A stretch of 64,000 bases of DNA from Siphonodentalium dalli (taxonomy: Eukaryota; Mollusca; Scaphopoda; Gadilida; Siphonodentaliidae). Each line of letters opens with the position of its first letter. The stretch's first letter is position 1. Below the pieces are notes generated by a model that did not search any database, was not told the origin of the DNA, and saw only the letters and a list, made by a program, of their open reading frames with translations. Location of the stretch: positions 58,011,899-58,075,898 of the forward strand of contig CP136067.1 in NCBI GenBank assembly GCA_032622095.1, given 5' to 3'. Shown one piece after another: positions 23,883 through 34,769 of this stretch. The translations under genes were made by a program, and so were the position numbers.

Positions 23883-24145
23883 CCCTTTCATGATGGGAGC
23901 TGCACTGGTGCAGCATTAATGATCTTGTGCCAGTGCATTATATTATATATGCGAGTCTCGCTCCCATAGGGAGCCTCACATCTATAAGAGAATTCACTGG
24001 CTTACACGGTCAAAGTAAATATTGTTAGGCCAATGTATTCTCTTATATATGCAAGGTTCCCTGAGGGAGACCCGCATACATAAATAAGAGAATGCATTGG
24101 CCCAAAGTTTTCGCAAAATTTCAGGAAGCTCCAGTCATGAAAGGG
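23883..24145. mobile_element. TTAA-flanked MITE, family D (copy 1)
   Basis: The ends are CCCTTTCATGATGGGAGC and, inverted, CCCTTTCATGACTGGAGC, with TTAA on both sides (23879-23882 and 24146-24149). It contains two palindromes of the same 'tgcattctcttatatatgcga' cassette seen in family C, but with 'ctcccatagggag'-type loops. Confidence 0.82.
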
Positions 24146-24149
24146 TTAA

Positions 24150-25860
24150 GCTTGCAATAAAGGTTTTGGAGTATACATAAGGCTTGACAAAAAGTCTCAA
24201 AATTGATGACATCATTTGTTTACTATACAGTGAGGCACAATGTAGATCAAACCTAACTGGAGGTAGAAGATTCTAAGTAGTCTGAGTTTCCAATGAGGTA
24301 AAGTAACATTTTTTTTCAATTCCTGTCAAACAAAGATTTTTTGCCAATAAAACCGATCTGGATCAAACTATCATTGTTACAGTATGCAAAGAGTTGGAGA
24401 TAAGCAAATACACTCAATACTGTGGCGTCTTTTTCCGAGAGAGTGATTCACGGTGACCCACTCAACATCAAAAGCTTGAGTGGCGAGGATTTGCAAGTGT
24501 TATCGTGTAATCAACATGGTGTTGGCAGTTTTATCCGACCCTCACTATATACGACAATGAATCACCACCACACACCATGAATCACCGCAAACCATCTATA
24601 TATGAAATGGGAATCCCATTGCATAGGTCAACAATTTCCACAAATTGTAATTTTTGGGAACACTAAAAGTTTGAATAAGACAAGACAAGACAATTATCGA
24701 TATTTAGTTCTAGTAGTTTTCAGCGATTCTCAGTGGTTCGCGGTGATTCTTGGCAAGCCCTGATCACTGGTCAGTCTCCAGAATTTCTGATAATTCATAT
24801 TAATCTGTATAATGCAAATGGATCAACATGAAAAAAATCACTGTGAATGCTGGTAATCCAGTGGGCATATTTGGGTTACCCTGGTTTTGCTTATTGCACA
24901 CTCTTTACATACTGTATATGTCACAGCACCACCATGTGACTAGTTTTATTCCATTTTAGTCACCACTCATGATATAATTCCAGAAATCTATAAACAATGA
25001 GAGGTAGGCAGGCATCCTGAACTATTATACATGTAGTTGAATATGGATATTGCGGTTCTGTGAATTTGATAAAAGAGGATAATCCAAAATCATATTTCAC
25101 AAAAATGATTCAAAATCTGAGTCTAACTAAATACGGTACAATGTTTGTTTTTATGACGAAAATAACATGTCCAGATCCATGCGAATGATTAGTCACACAT
25201 GATAGGAAAGCCAACTAACATTCATTGCTCTAAATATTTTTATGAAAAAGTAATTATGTTAGACATGTTAATGTAATTTAGAAAAGCATACTTGTGCCTT
25301 TATTAAATAAAATAAGCTCATTGCAAAAACAAAAGCACAGTCCAATTCAACTATAAATATAATTATAGAGCCAAAATTATCGCAAAAGACTGATATTAAC
25401 ACTATAAAAAAATATATATTTGAGACAAATTTGATCTGGTAGATGCTCATGGCTAAATTAGTGGACCAACATCTAAACTAACTGGTCTGTCGCCATCAAT
25501 GACAGGTTGCAGTCTCCCAATGATAACATCATGTGATGCTGAACTCTAGTGATCTATATAAACAGCGCCCCTGAATATATTTTGTAATGTTTCCAACAGA
25601 CAGAAGTCATGAACTGACAGTATGAAATTGTACTCTACCTGCAATGACATGCTACAGGAAAATTATTTGAAATTACTAAACTACTGAATTTTAAGGCTTG
25701 AGTGATCAAACGTGAATGGTGTGTGACTTCAACGGTTTGAGCCAAGATCAGTTTCACTGGAATAATAACATACATATACATGTACATCATCCCTGATAAT
25801 ATTTTTGCAGAACTTTTGGATGTTTCCTGAGGAAATTTGTAAATGAGTGTATATTAATAA
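24150..25860. other. No gene recognised
   Basis: AT-rich sequence without shared repeats or coding motifs that I could identify. Confidence 0.45.
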
Positions 25861-26236
25861 GGCAACAGCAATTTAATAGCCTGGTTTACCAACCCCTCCT
25901 ACAACTTTTATATCAATATTATAAAAACTTTTTATATGATTGGTTTATGTTCACGATGATTAAAATATGAATCGTGTGGTCAGTGGTGAAGAATAATTTG
26001 AATGCAATCTCCTTTTTAATTCACCTTCTTTTCCACTATTTATACAGTTTCATGGGAAGAAATACTTCCAATTTATTTCTATATTTGTACTAAAACTTAT
26101 CGTATTAAAAAATCTCTGTTGTTTGTAAATTATTGTGGTGATGATGCATAATTTAATTTTTAAAAATTTCCCCTCCTCCATCTACTTATTTCCAACAGAA
26201 ATGTTCGTAAACCAGGCTATTTTAAAGGTTGTTGCC
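25861..26236. mobile_element. Inverted-repeat MITE with GGCAACA ends
   Basis: The left end is GGCAACAGCAATTTAATAGC followed by CTGGTTTAC. The right end is the inverse, GGCAACAACCTTTAAAATAG then CCTGGTTTAC. The 376-bp element is AT-rich inside. TAA precedes and TCA follows, which might be a decayed 3-bp duplication of PIF/Harbinger type. That assignment is tentative. Confidence 0.6.
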
Positions 26237-26615
26237 TCAGCAATTAAGCAAAGTCTTTCCTAAGAGTTTTTATACAATTCTAATTTATAGTCATAGTTCA
26301 AGTTTTCCTTGAATTTCTTAACAACGTATTATGAGAGATGTTAAAATTGTCTCAAATGGCTTGCAATTACATGCAGCACAAAAACTAGAATAATTCTACA
26401 CCTTGTTGTCAATAACTGTGAATAAATTATATCAGGAGCCTTGAAGTAACTAACCTATCATGGTCTTTGACAGGTTCAAACATCACTGACATCATTTAAG
26501 TTAGTCTGAAATCCTTTGTACCTGTTATTGCGACAGGAACTCATTTAGTTGATAACCAATTCAGAAATTCTAAAACCAGAGCAAGTGATCTCTAGAAACA
26601 CTCAAGGACCTTTAA

Positions 26616-26912
26616 CCTCTTTGCTACTAAATAACGTTATGTGCTGGGCTGTTGATGTTACTGCCATTTTCCAATGTAAAAATATAACGGGAATATCACA
26701 AGAACCATAAAACTGATTCAGTTAAACAGCTATTATCATTCACAATCATGGAACATCATACACTGTTTGAATCTTTGAGATACAATTATTCCGATGCACC
26801 CATCTGAGTTCCAGTTATGAATAATGGCCTACTGCTAGTACTACGGACCATATAGCACACGACATGCACTTTTTCTTCCGTAATAGTTACGGATGTCATA
26901 GCAGCAAAGTGG
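26616..26912. mobile_element. TTAA-flanked MITE, family A (copy 3)
   Basis: The ends are CCTCTTTGCTACTA and, inverted, CCACTTTGCTGCTA, with TTAA on both sides (26612-26615, 26913-26916). It keeps 'gtgctgggctgttgatgtta' and 'catcatacactgtttgaa' found in the other two copies. Confidence 0.82.
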
Positions 26913-27059
26913 TTAATGTTTCTACAGACGTTTTGCTCTGCTTTTGAGTCGAGATTAATCTATGAATGTAAAGTCATTACAGAATAAGAGAGTTTGACTC
27001 ATTTATGTTTATGACAATGGAGCTTCGAGTTGTCAATCAAATAATTATCAGTAGATATA

Positions 27060-27555
27060 TTCATGGTGGGGAATTACATGGTTTCGAGGTTGGTTAGTAC
27101 CACACATTCAAAATGTGCAAATGCACAAAAACATAATTTATTAGAAACTGACACAAAACATAGCATTTTGATGTTGCGAGCATATGCTAGTTTATGTTTA
27201 AAACAAGTTGACACCTCATTTGTTCAGAAATAATCAGTAGTTTTCTATAACATTCTTTCCAAGTTTCCAGTCAGAGGTTCATGTAATACACAAGCCCATA
27301 CATCTAGGAGAATGCTCGACTGACAACTTTGGTTAGAATGTCAAAAGCAAACAACTGTGAGTTTGGACACAAATGAGGTATCAGCTTGTTTGTAAACTAG
27401 TATAACCTATGCTCGTAGATGCCAAAATATTACGTAATATATCATTATCCTAGTTTATTACCTTTTTCCTCGTTTCTGGTCGCATTTGAGATTGCCTCGG
27501 CCATTTTGAATATGTGATACTCATCAACTCGAAATCACGTGATTCCCCACCATGA
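27060..27555. mobile_element. Foldback-type inverted repeat
   Basis: The left arm has 'tcatggtggggaattacatg', 'acattcaaaatg', 'gcgagcatatgctagtttat' and 'gacacctcatttgt'. The same landmarks return inverted in the right arm up to 'cacgtgattccccaccatga'. The arms are diverged, with a centre near 27300. Family unassigned. Confidence 0.55.
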
Positions 27556-27900
27556 TGTTCTACCAGCGATGGCCAGTCGTTTGCTACATTGGAAATTCTT
27601 ATATCAACTTTATTCACCCTAACTTGGATATTCTTGCAAACATTCAGTGTCAACTTGGCTATATTCAAACATTATTTTTGGTAAAATCATAATGTACAGA
27701 ACTTGCGATTTGTGCACTTGTGTTGGAAATTTATCCATGACTATAACAGTGTATTTCATTTTGTGCGACACTGGTTAATTTTTTCACATTTAAAGTATGT
27801 TTTTGGGTATGTAAACCAGCATAAGCACAGGATGTAAAATAAACTAATGTATTTGAGCAAACGACTGCCTCCTAGCAAACGCTATACCCACGCCCCTTAG

Positions 27901-28156
27901 CCCTTCCGTGACTGGAGCTTCCTAAAATTTTGTGAAAACCATGTGGCAATGCATCCTCTTATATATGCGAGTCTCCCATAGGTAGCCTCGCATATAAAAG
28001 AGAATACATTGGCCTGACAATATATGCCCTGACCTTGTAAGCCAGTCATTCTCTTATATATGCGAGGCTCCCTGTGGGAAACTTGCGATATATAAGAGAA
28101 TGCACTGGCACTGAACATCTTAATGCTGCACAAGCGCAGCTCCTGTCATGAAAGGG
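27901..28156. mobile_element. Family D MITE (copy 2, opposite orientation)
   Basis: The ends are CCCTTCCGTGACTGGAGC and, inverted, CCCTTTCATGACAGGAGC, with TTAA on the right (28157-28160) and TTAG on the left. It has the same two hairpin cassettes as copy 1. Confidence 0.78.
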
Positions 28157-28160
28157 TTAA

Positions 28161-30564
28161 TAGACTGTGGAATCATCTATTGTATTGATCACTGACAAAG
28201 GTAATAGTAATAGACAAGAATGGAATTTTCTCAATCATCAAAGTGCACTGGCTAATGCTAAGAAATTTTCTTGACAAAACAGAAGGCATGAAGAGATTGA
28301 CTGAGACTTTATATGGAGCCTGTTATTATGATGGGCTACTATAGTGGAGAACTTTGTAAATTATTTCAAGGCATGCAGGTGCATATAAACAGACTAAACT
28401 TAAACTAGTTTATATTCAGCGTCGTCCATGCTTTACATGGATAATTATAAATGCAGTCTGAGGTTTACAACTTCAAATGATTGCTTCCATCAATATCTGA
28501 AATTGAAGTGAGATTAAAAACAAATAACAAATTATTAAGGAACATTTAGGTGAGGCTTTGATTACAATGAAGACAAACATGTCCATCAATGTGGAAATTG
28601 TTTACACAGAAACTGGTGTAGTATTCTCCTTTATTCTATCACATCAAGAGACAGGCACAAAGTGAGCGAAAAATAGTCAACTTCCACTTTGAAATTTAAC
28701 CTCCAGGCATTTATGGGTGATCACTTAGAAAGGCAGGCTTGGTTTGGAAGTTTGGAAAAACTTAGTATCATACAATATTTGGAGGCTTAATCAAGGTAAA
28801 TTATATATGGCCAGGTCTCTGTTGTTAGGGGATGAGTCGTGAGACAAAGTAATTTTGATTATAAAGATATGAACTATATCATGAATATAATTGCTTATAC
28901 ATATTAAATAGCGAAAGATGATTAATACCCAAGGGAAATATTCTATGTATTCCCAGATATCAAAACAGTTGCCGACCATTTACTTTCAGAAAAACTGCTT
29001 TAAGAAAACTTATGATAATGATCAAACTAGTTATATCAATATATAGATGTCATGATTGAAGCAGGTTATTATTGACCATACTTCATTCAATCCATTTTGA
29101 ATTGATTCCCCCGATGTGTGTGGTTCTAACCAAACTAAACCTGCCCTTTTAATGTAAATAATCCTATCCAAGATGTACATGGATAATACCAAGGTAATTT
29201 ATTTCATGGATTTTATGCCATTGTTTCATGCAAGAATATGCTGTCTTAAAATCTAGACAGTAACAATCCTAACAGGTGTGAAAGTGGACTATTTTCTCTT
29301 GTCGGCGGTCAGTGCCAGTTGTATTTCTACGCCTTGTTATACCCGATAGCCTCAGTATTCTCTAACTATCCAGTGTCAGAAAATTGCAATATTCAAAGCA
29401 TACACATCAAACAATATAATAGTGCAAAACAAGTTCTCAATTAAGTCAGATGCACATACCAATTCATCCCCATTGTGTCGGTGATTGTGTTGCATTTTTT
29501 ACTTCAATTTAGGATATTTTCAGCAATTTTTGTAAACAAAAAAGTTGAATACCATGTGATCTCTATGTAAATAAACAGGTAAGAAAGAGTAAATTTAAGA
29601 TGAAATGGTTTGGTGCCAGTGAATTTTATGCATATATCCAAAATATGCAATAAAGTGATATGCAATGAACAGAAATTGACTATTTAAAAAAATAGTATCA
29701 AATAAATGGCATTTATTTTAATTACTATTAATAATGTATAACGTTTTTTCTGAGTAGTCACTTGATTCCAATTTGTAAGAATGCTCAACTAATAAGTTCA
29801 ACAATTTGGCTGCTTGATGAACTTATTAGCTAAAAATTCATGCAGACGAATCCTTACAATGCTTTCAGGTCAGTGAAGCAGCAGGGAGTTTCTGATTATA
29901 CCTACAAATTAAGAACGGATGAAAACGGTCTATAATTTTTAAAACAAACGGAAGAATCTATTCTGTAATTATAGGGTAGTTTTTTGTCATGTTTGAATAA
30001 ATGTCTGAGTAATACACATGTGATCACTGGATAATTAGAGACACAGACCAAAAGATGAAACAGTTAAGAATAAACAAGATACTCCATAAATATATATAAA
30101 TAGCTAACAGGTTAGATAAAACAAATTCTCGATCATGAATACTGATACAAGATTCGATGTATCAAAAAACTAATACTCATTGCCAGCAGACATGCAAAGT
30201 CAGCTATATTAAAAGCTTGATTGTTCATCAGTGTTCAAAATTGTTAAATAATATATTAATTATCTTAATAAGTTACTAAATATTGTTCAGAAATTTTCCA
30301 GAAAAAAACAAATCAGCATCAAAAATTTTAAATGATACATTAAGTGATACATCTCTTGTATGTGGGTTACAAGAACACAGATACAATTTGAGAGTGACAG
30401 TGACATTGAAATTACTTTTCATACAGCATCTCCAGGTAAACATCTGACATCAATAGAACAGATAGCCTAGTATGTCATAAACTAGAACGGAAAATCTGGG
30501 GAAAAAATGATTGAACACTCCATGGAATGCCCTCATAGTACTGAACATTAATATTAAGGATAAA
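28161..30564. other. No gene recognised
   Basis: AT-rich sequence. A short decayed family I-like palindrome ('actaataagttcaac' / 'gaacttattagct') occurs near 29785-29835. Nothing else is recognised. Confidence 0.45.
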
Positions 30565-30632
30565 TGTCCAGATGGACAGACGAGGTCAATCTAGTATACC
30601 CCCATTCTCTTCGAGAGTGGGGGTATAATAAG
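30565..30632 (+). repeat. Solo family K 3' end with terminal hairpin
   Basis: 'gtccagatggacagacgagg' leads to a perfect-looking stem TATACCCCCATTCTC / GAGAGTGGGGGTATA followed by ATAATAAG. This matches the 3' end of the tandem element at 36720-37462. Confidence 0.65.
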
Positions 30633-30637
30633 TTTAA

Positions 30638-30896
30638 CCCTTTCTTTACTCATTGACAAGTAGCTCCAAATTGACAAGTAGTTCAGATAATAAGTTTAAC
30701 AAACCATACACGTAGACCATTTGCTGAACATATCAAAACATTTCCCTCAAGTGAATAACAGACTTCTGCACTTGTATTATCTTTTCGTCAGTCTGTTGTC
30801 TGCTGATTTATCCTGAACAACCCTCAAGTGAATAATAGACCATTCCAATGTACACCTCTATAACTGAATGGCATAATCAATCTTGTATAGAACGTG
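30638..30896. mobile_element. TTAA-flanked MITE, family I (copy 7)
   Basis: CCCTTTCTTTACT start, 'gttcagataataagtttaac' centre, TTAA at both ends (30634-30637, 30897-30900). It lies directly after the solo family K end. Confidence 0.75.
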
Positions 30897-31129
30897 TTAA
30901 ATTAATGTCAGGAAGCTGATCATGGGACACAGCTACATGTAACTTTAAAAAATTGCTTTACCCACACAAGTAATCAGGTAAGCATAGTGGGAGTATTGTT
31001 TATTTATTTTTTATTTTTTTGCTGATTATAGCGAACTATGTTCTGAACAATGTGCTATGTATCCACATTTTTTCGTTTTATACAGCCGTTCACAATGGCA
31101 CATGGAACAATTTTGAAAGTCCCACCAAA

Positions 31130-31292
31130 CTTATTGAAAAGTAAATAATTACTTTGTAAAAGTAATTGTAATTAATTACATTGTGTTTAGGAAGTAATTG
31201 TAAATTGTAATTGTATTCATTGTTGAGTTTTCAGAGTAAATTGTAATTTTAAGTAATTACTTTGGTTAATAGTAATTGACCCAACCCTGTTA
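31130..31292. mobile_element. Remnant of a 'taattgtaattac' repeat ending CCAACCCTG
   Basis: Low-complexity 'agtaattgtaattaattac' blocks end 'aattgacccaaccctg'. Many animal genomes carry hAT-like elements with CAGGGTTGG ends and such interiors. Only one end is visible here, so the assignment is tentative. Confidence 0.4.
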
Positions 31293-33167
31293 GTTCAACT
31301 TCATATTTCGTTATAAATTTAGATATATATCTAATTATTTTGTAAAATAAACTCTACCAGTCTTGTTACAGTTTAATACACGTTATTTTATATGAGGGCA
31401 ACATCCATCAACTCCAAGCGATCTATATTGTAAATGCACAGGTTGAAATAACCACACAAAAAAACCAAGACAAAATATGGATGTATGTGAAAAATCGTCA
31501 TGTTATCACACAACTGTCTTCTGACATAGATAGGCGATCTTTTCAATTCTTCTATTTCTAAAGATGTATAACATTCCTCTTGACAATATCAGATTTATCT
31601 CTATAATATGAGAAAATACTATTTTTCACTTTATTCTTAATGATGTCCTACATGTATGTAACTTGACACTGCTAAATTATAATATCTGGTTTTCTATTAA
31701 CCTATTAAACTTAACCAATGAGTCTGAGTTATTTCTACTTTTACAATATCAGATAAATACACATCTTATTTCCAATCAATTGAGTTAATTTTTAAGAGAA
31801 TGGCAAAAACACTAGAGTGATTGGTTAGATTCCACAAAAACTGTCATGGACTGACTCAACGCACATGCAAATGTGAACATATTTTGAGCTACCTCATCAT
31901 TGATGATGACCTTTTATGTGGGATAAATGGATTATCAACAAATTTAGTTTTCCAAGAATGGTAATCAAGGCTAGCTGCATTCTATGAGACATCTCAGAAA
32001 ATATAGCTCAACTTGAATAGGGATCTGGGAAAACCACATGGTGGTAATCTTTATATAGAGCCATATATAGAAACAATATTGCAAAGATGCTATTTGAAAA
32101 AAATAATTGCTATGTCATTGCCACCAATGCTACAGAGTATTTAATGAACAGTAACAACCTGTGTTAGACACAGAAAATTCACTCATAAAAGCCAACATTA
32201 TTAAGAAACCAAAACCATATCTAAGTAAAAAATTATCAACAGTAACACATGGAACAGCACACACAATGTCTTGAGATAGTTTGACACAATATTGAAATGA
32301 AATAATGTTTCGACTCCAGTGAGAAACATTAGGTTATCCCAATGTTGACGTTTTGAGACATATATCTAAACACAAAGAAAACCAAGACAACTGCTCTTAT
32401 CGTCTTTCATCGGATAGATTCTATGTGATGTATTTTGTTGTACTCGAAGAAAAATTATGTTGATTTTGTTGCATTTTGTGTACATGTAGATTGTGAAGAC
32501 CAACTTGGATCCTTTCTCCATTAAATGCAAAAAAAAATCAACATACATTCCTTATATTAACATTCAACTGGCACATTAAAAGGATAGTTAGCACCCAATT
32601 TCAAAGATATTCAAACCCTTTCAATCAATTGTTGTTAGTTGCTTCCATACAATAAGGACCTGCTTTCATACAATATGGAAGCAAGTCGGATTTGACATCA
32701 CGTGACGTAATTTCAACCAATCAACGTCCTACATTCATGCTCCAGTGTAATCACATACCATGCTATTTGAGTGTAAATATAATATGGAAAGATCAACAAT
32801 ATTTGACACTATACAGATCATTATCTCAAACAAATGTCACATGTTCCGAACTCTTGATAGAATATATACATTGTGGTCGATGGACAATAACAAGGTAGGC
32901 TTGTAGCTAACATGTACAGTATGATAAACCTTATCACTCTGACTCATTTGACCATAACCTCCGAGCTGTTAATGTAACTTATACTATTTAGGAAATATCG
33001 TAACTAAGCTATCTTGTGAACTTTACAAGAACATGAACAGAAGCAATTGAAATTGGTTATTTTGCAAGTTGGATCATAGACCTAGGGACCAACTTATATC
33101 AAGACAAGGGAGATAACTGCTGCAATTGCCCTCCTAATATTGAGACATATGGATAAATTAATTATGT
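31293..33167. other. No gene recognised
   Basis: AT-rich sequence with no coding motif or shared repeat noticed. Confidence 0.45.
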
Positions 33168-33493
33168 CAGGGACCAGCCTAGAGGTTTCAAATTGGGAGA
33201 AGTCACTTGTCCATATTTGATTATTGGGGAGAAATGGGCTGTGATCAAGGAAAAGTCATCATGGCTCTAGATAGGTCAATTTACACCCAACATCACAATT
33301 GTAAGATCCACTAAGTGTTATTCAAATACAATAGCCCATTTATAAAACAATTATAATGAGTAAGGACACCATTGTACTCAGAAAATACAGTTTTAATATT
33401 ATGTAGGCACTATGAGACATATGCCAAAATTAGGGAGAAGTGACACCATTTAGGGAGAAGATATCTACCAAGTCACCCTCTAGGCTGGCCCTG
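33168..33493. mobile_element. hAT-type MITE
   Basis: Terminal inverted repeats CAGGGACCAGCCTAGAGG and CAGGGCCAGCCTAGAGGG. The 8 bp on either side are AATTATGT and AATTCTGT, matching at seven of eight positions. CAGGG ends and 8-bp duplications are the hAT signature. At 326 bp it has no coding capacity. A related single end lies near 54810-54870. Confidence 0.8.
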
Positions 33494-33689
33494 AATTCTG
33501 TTATCTTCCAAGGAAGAACCCAATTTTACTTTTGTATCATTTTGGGTGGTTCCCAGCAAATAAACAACAGACTTTTGTGTGATGAGTCAATGTTCTGAAC
33601 TGGGTCTGCAAATTCCAAGGTGGAGTAAAAGACCTGACACAATGTACATGTATGAACCGCAGTCAGAAGGGTAGATATACTTAATTTGA

Positions 33690-33695
33690 TTTATT
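33690..33695 (-). terminator. Candidate polyadenylation signal of SMUG1
   Basis: AATAAA on the minus strand, about 360 bases downstream of the SMUG1 stop codon. In AT-rich DNA such a hexamer is common by chance, so this is only positional support. Confidence 0.35.
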
Positions 33696-34052
33696 ATTTG
33701 TCAATTTTAAAAACTAACAGCTTATAATATATATATTGGCACCAACTTAATATTCCAGACATTGGGACATTGCAAATCAATGTTAATTGAAGATTGAAAG
33801 TGGCATTGAATAATAGAGTAAACATCAAATCGGAGTTGGATTCTCATTGGCGCAAAAAATTGCTTTCCTAAAGAGATTTTAGGTGAGCCGCTGGCACGCA
33901 AAAGATTGTTATCCTGCAAAATACCAGAATAGAAGTACCACAAAGGTTTGCCTACCAGTCAGTGACCAGTCAAATAATCTCATTAATACTAACTGTGTAT
34001 GCTGTTCCAAACATTGTAGGAAGATATTATAAGAAATAAGTAACAGATAGAA

Positions 34053-34769
34053 CTAAACATTGGGTCCAGCGACGCCTTCTTCTTTCGGTTCTGTTTTTAC
34101 TTCCAACTTGAATACCTCATCCACAGCCTTACTAGTACTCCCTGTTTCTGCTTCATGATTGTCGTGAATGTCTGTCATAGGTAGGGGATTAGGGTTGGGA
34201 GTGATTATAATTGGAATGGGCACAGCCTCATTCTGAATAAGTGGATCTAAATTCTGAGCTGGAATTGTCTCCCCCTGTAAAGGAGGAACTGTGCGAACAT
34301 CCTGAGCTTCCAGTTTAACTTCAGCCTGGACTTCCTTCTTTACATTGAGTTTGTTATCTATTTTAAAGTAGGGTAGAATCTCGTAATTTTTCAGCTGTTC
34401 GTAGACAACATCGTCCCAACCTTTATTAGCTGCCGGATTGATTGGGCTGGGATGCGTAATAGACCTGACAGAGATTTTATCAATGTATCCCATCCGCTCT
34501 AGTCCTCGAATGACCATCATCTCCGCATATTTTCCTACACAGATAATATGCTTAACATTCAACAATCGAACAGATTTACAGAATGCATCATCGCAGAACT
34601 GTTCTAGCTTTTCTCTTTCCTCTTTTTGGAGTTGAGTAGGTGTGATGTTGCGTCCCGACTCAGCCATGAATGCGTAAGGACACATGTTGTAAACAAAGCA
34701 ATGTTGGAAGAAATTTTCTGGTATAACGCACACAGTCTTGAACAAGCCCCAGAACCGTCGGCCGCTAAC
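34053..34769 (-). CDS. SMUG1: SMUG1 coding exon 3 (HPSP motif and C-terminal tail)
   Basis: 238 residues (638-875) plus TAG stop. The acceptor is TTTTTTCAG. It starts VSGRRFWG, carries the HPSP helix-cap motif, and the family fold ends near ILPYF (772). The last 103 residues are an added Pro/Glu/Lys-rich tail with four hydrophobic-Lys-x-Glu motifs, two of them back to back near the C terminus ([12 protein letters not shown]). Confidence 0.93.
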   Translation of the reverse strand, partial: VSGRRFWGLFKTVCVIPENFFQHCFVYNMCPYAFMAESGRNITPTQLQKEEREKLEQFCDDAFCKSVRLLNVKHIICVGKYAEMMVIRGLERMGYIDKISVRSITHPSPINPAANKGWDDVVYEQLKNYEILPYFKIDNKLNVKKEVQAEVKLEAQDVRTVPPLQGETIPAQNLDPLIQNEAVPIPIIITPNPNPLPMTDIHDNHEAETGSTSKAVDEVFKLEVKTEPKEEGVAGPNV

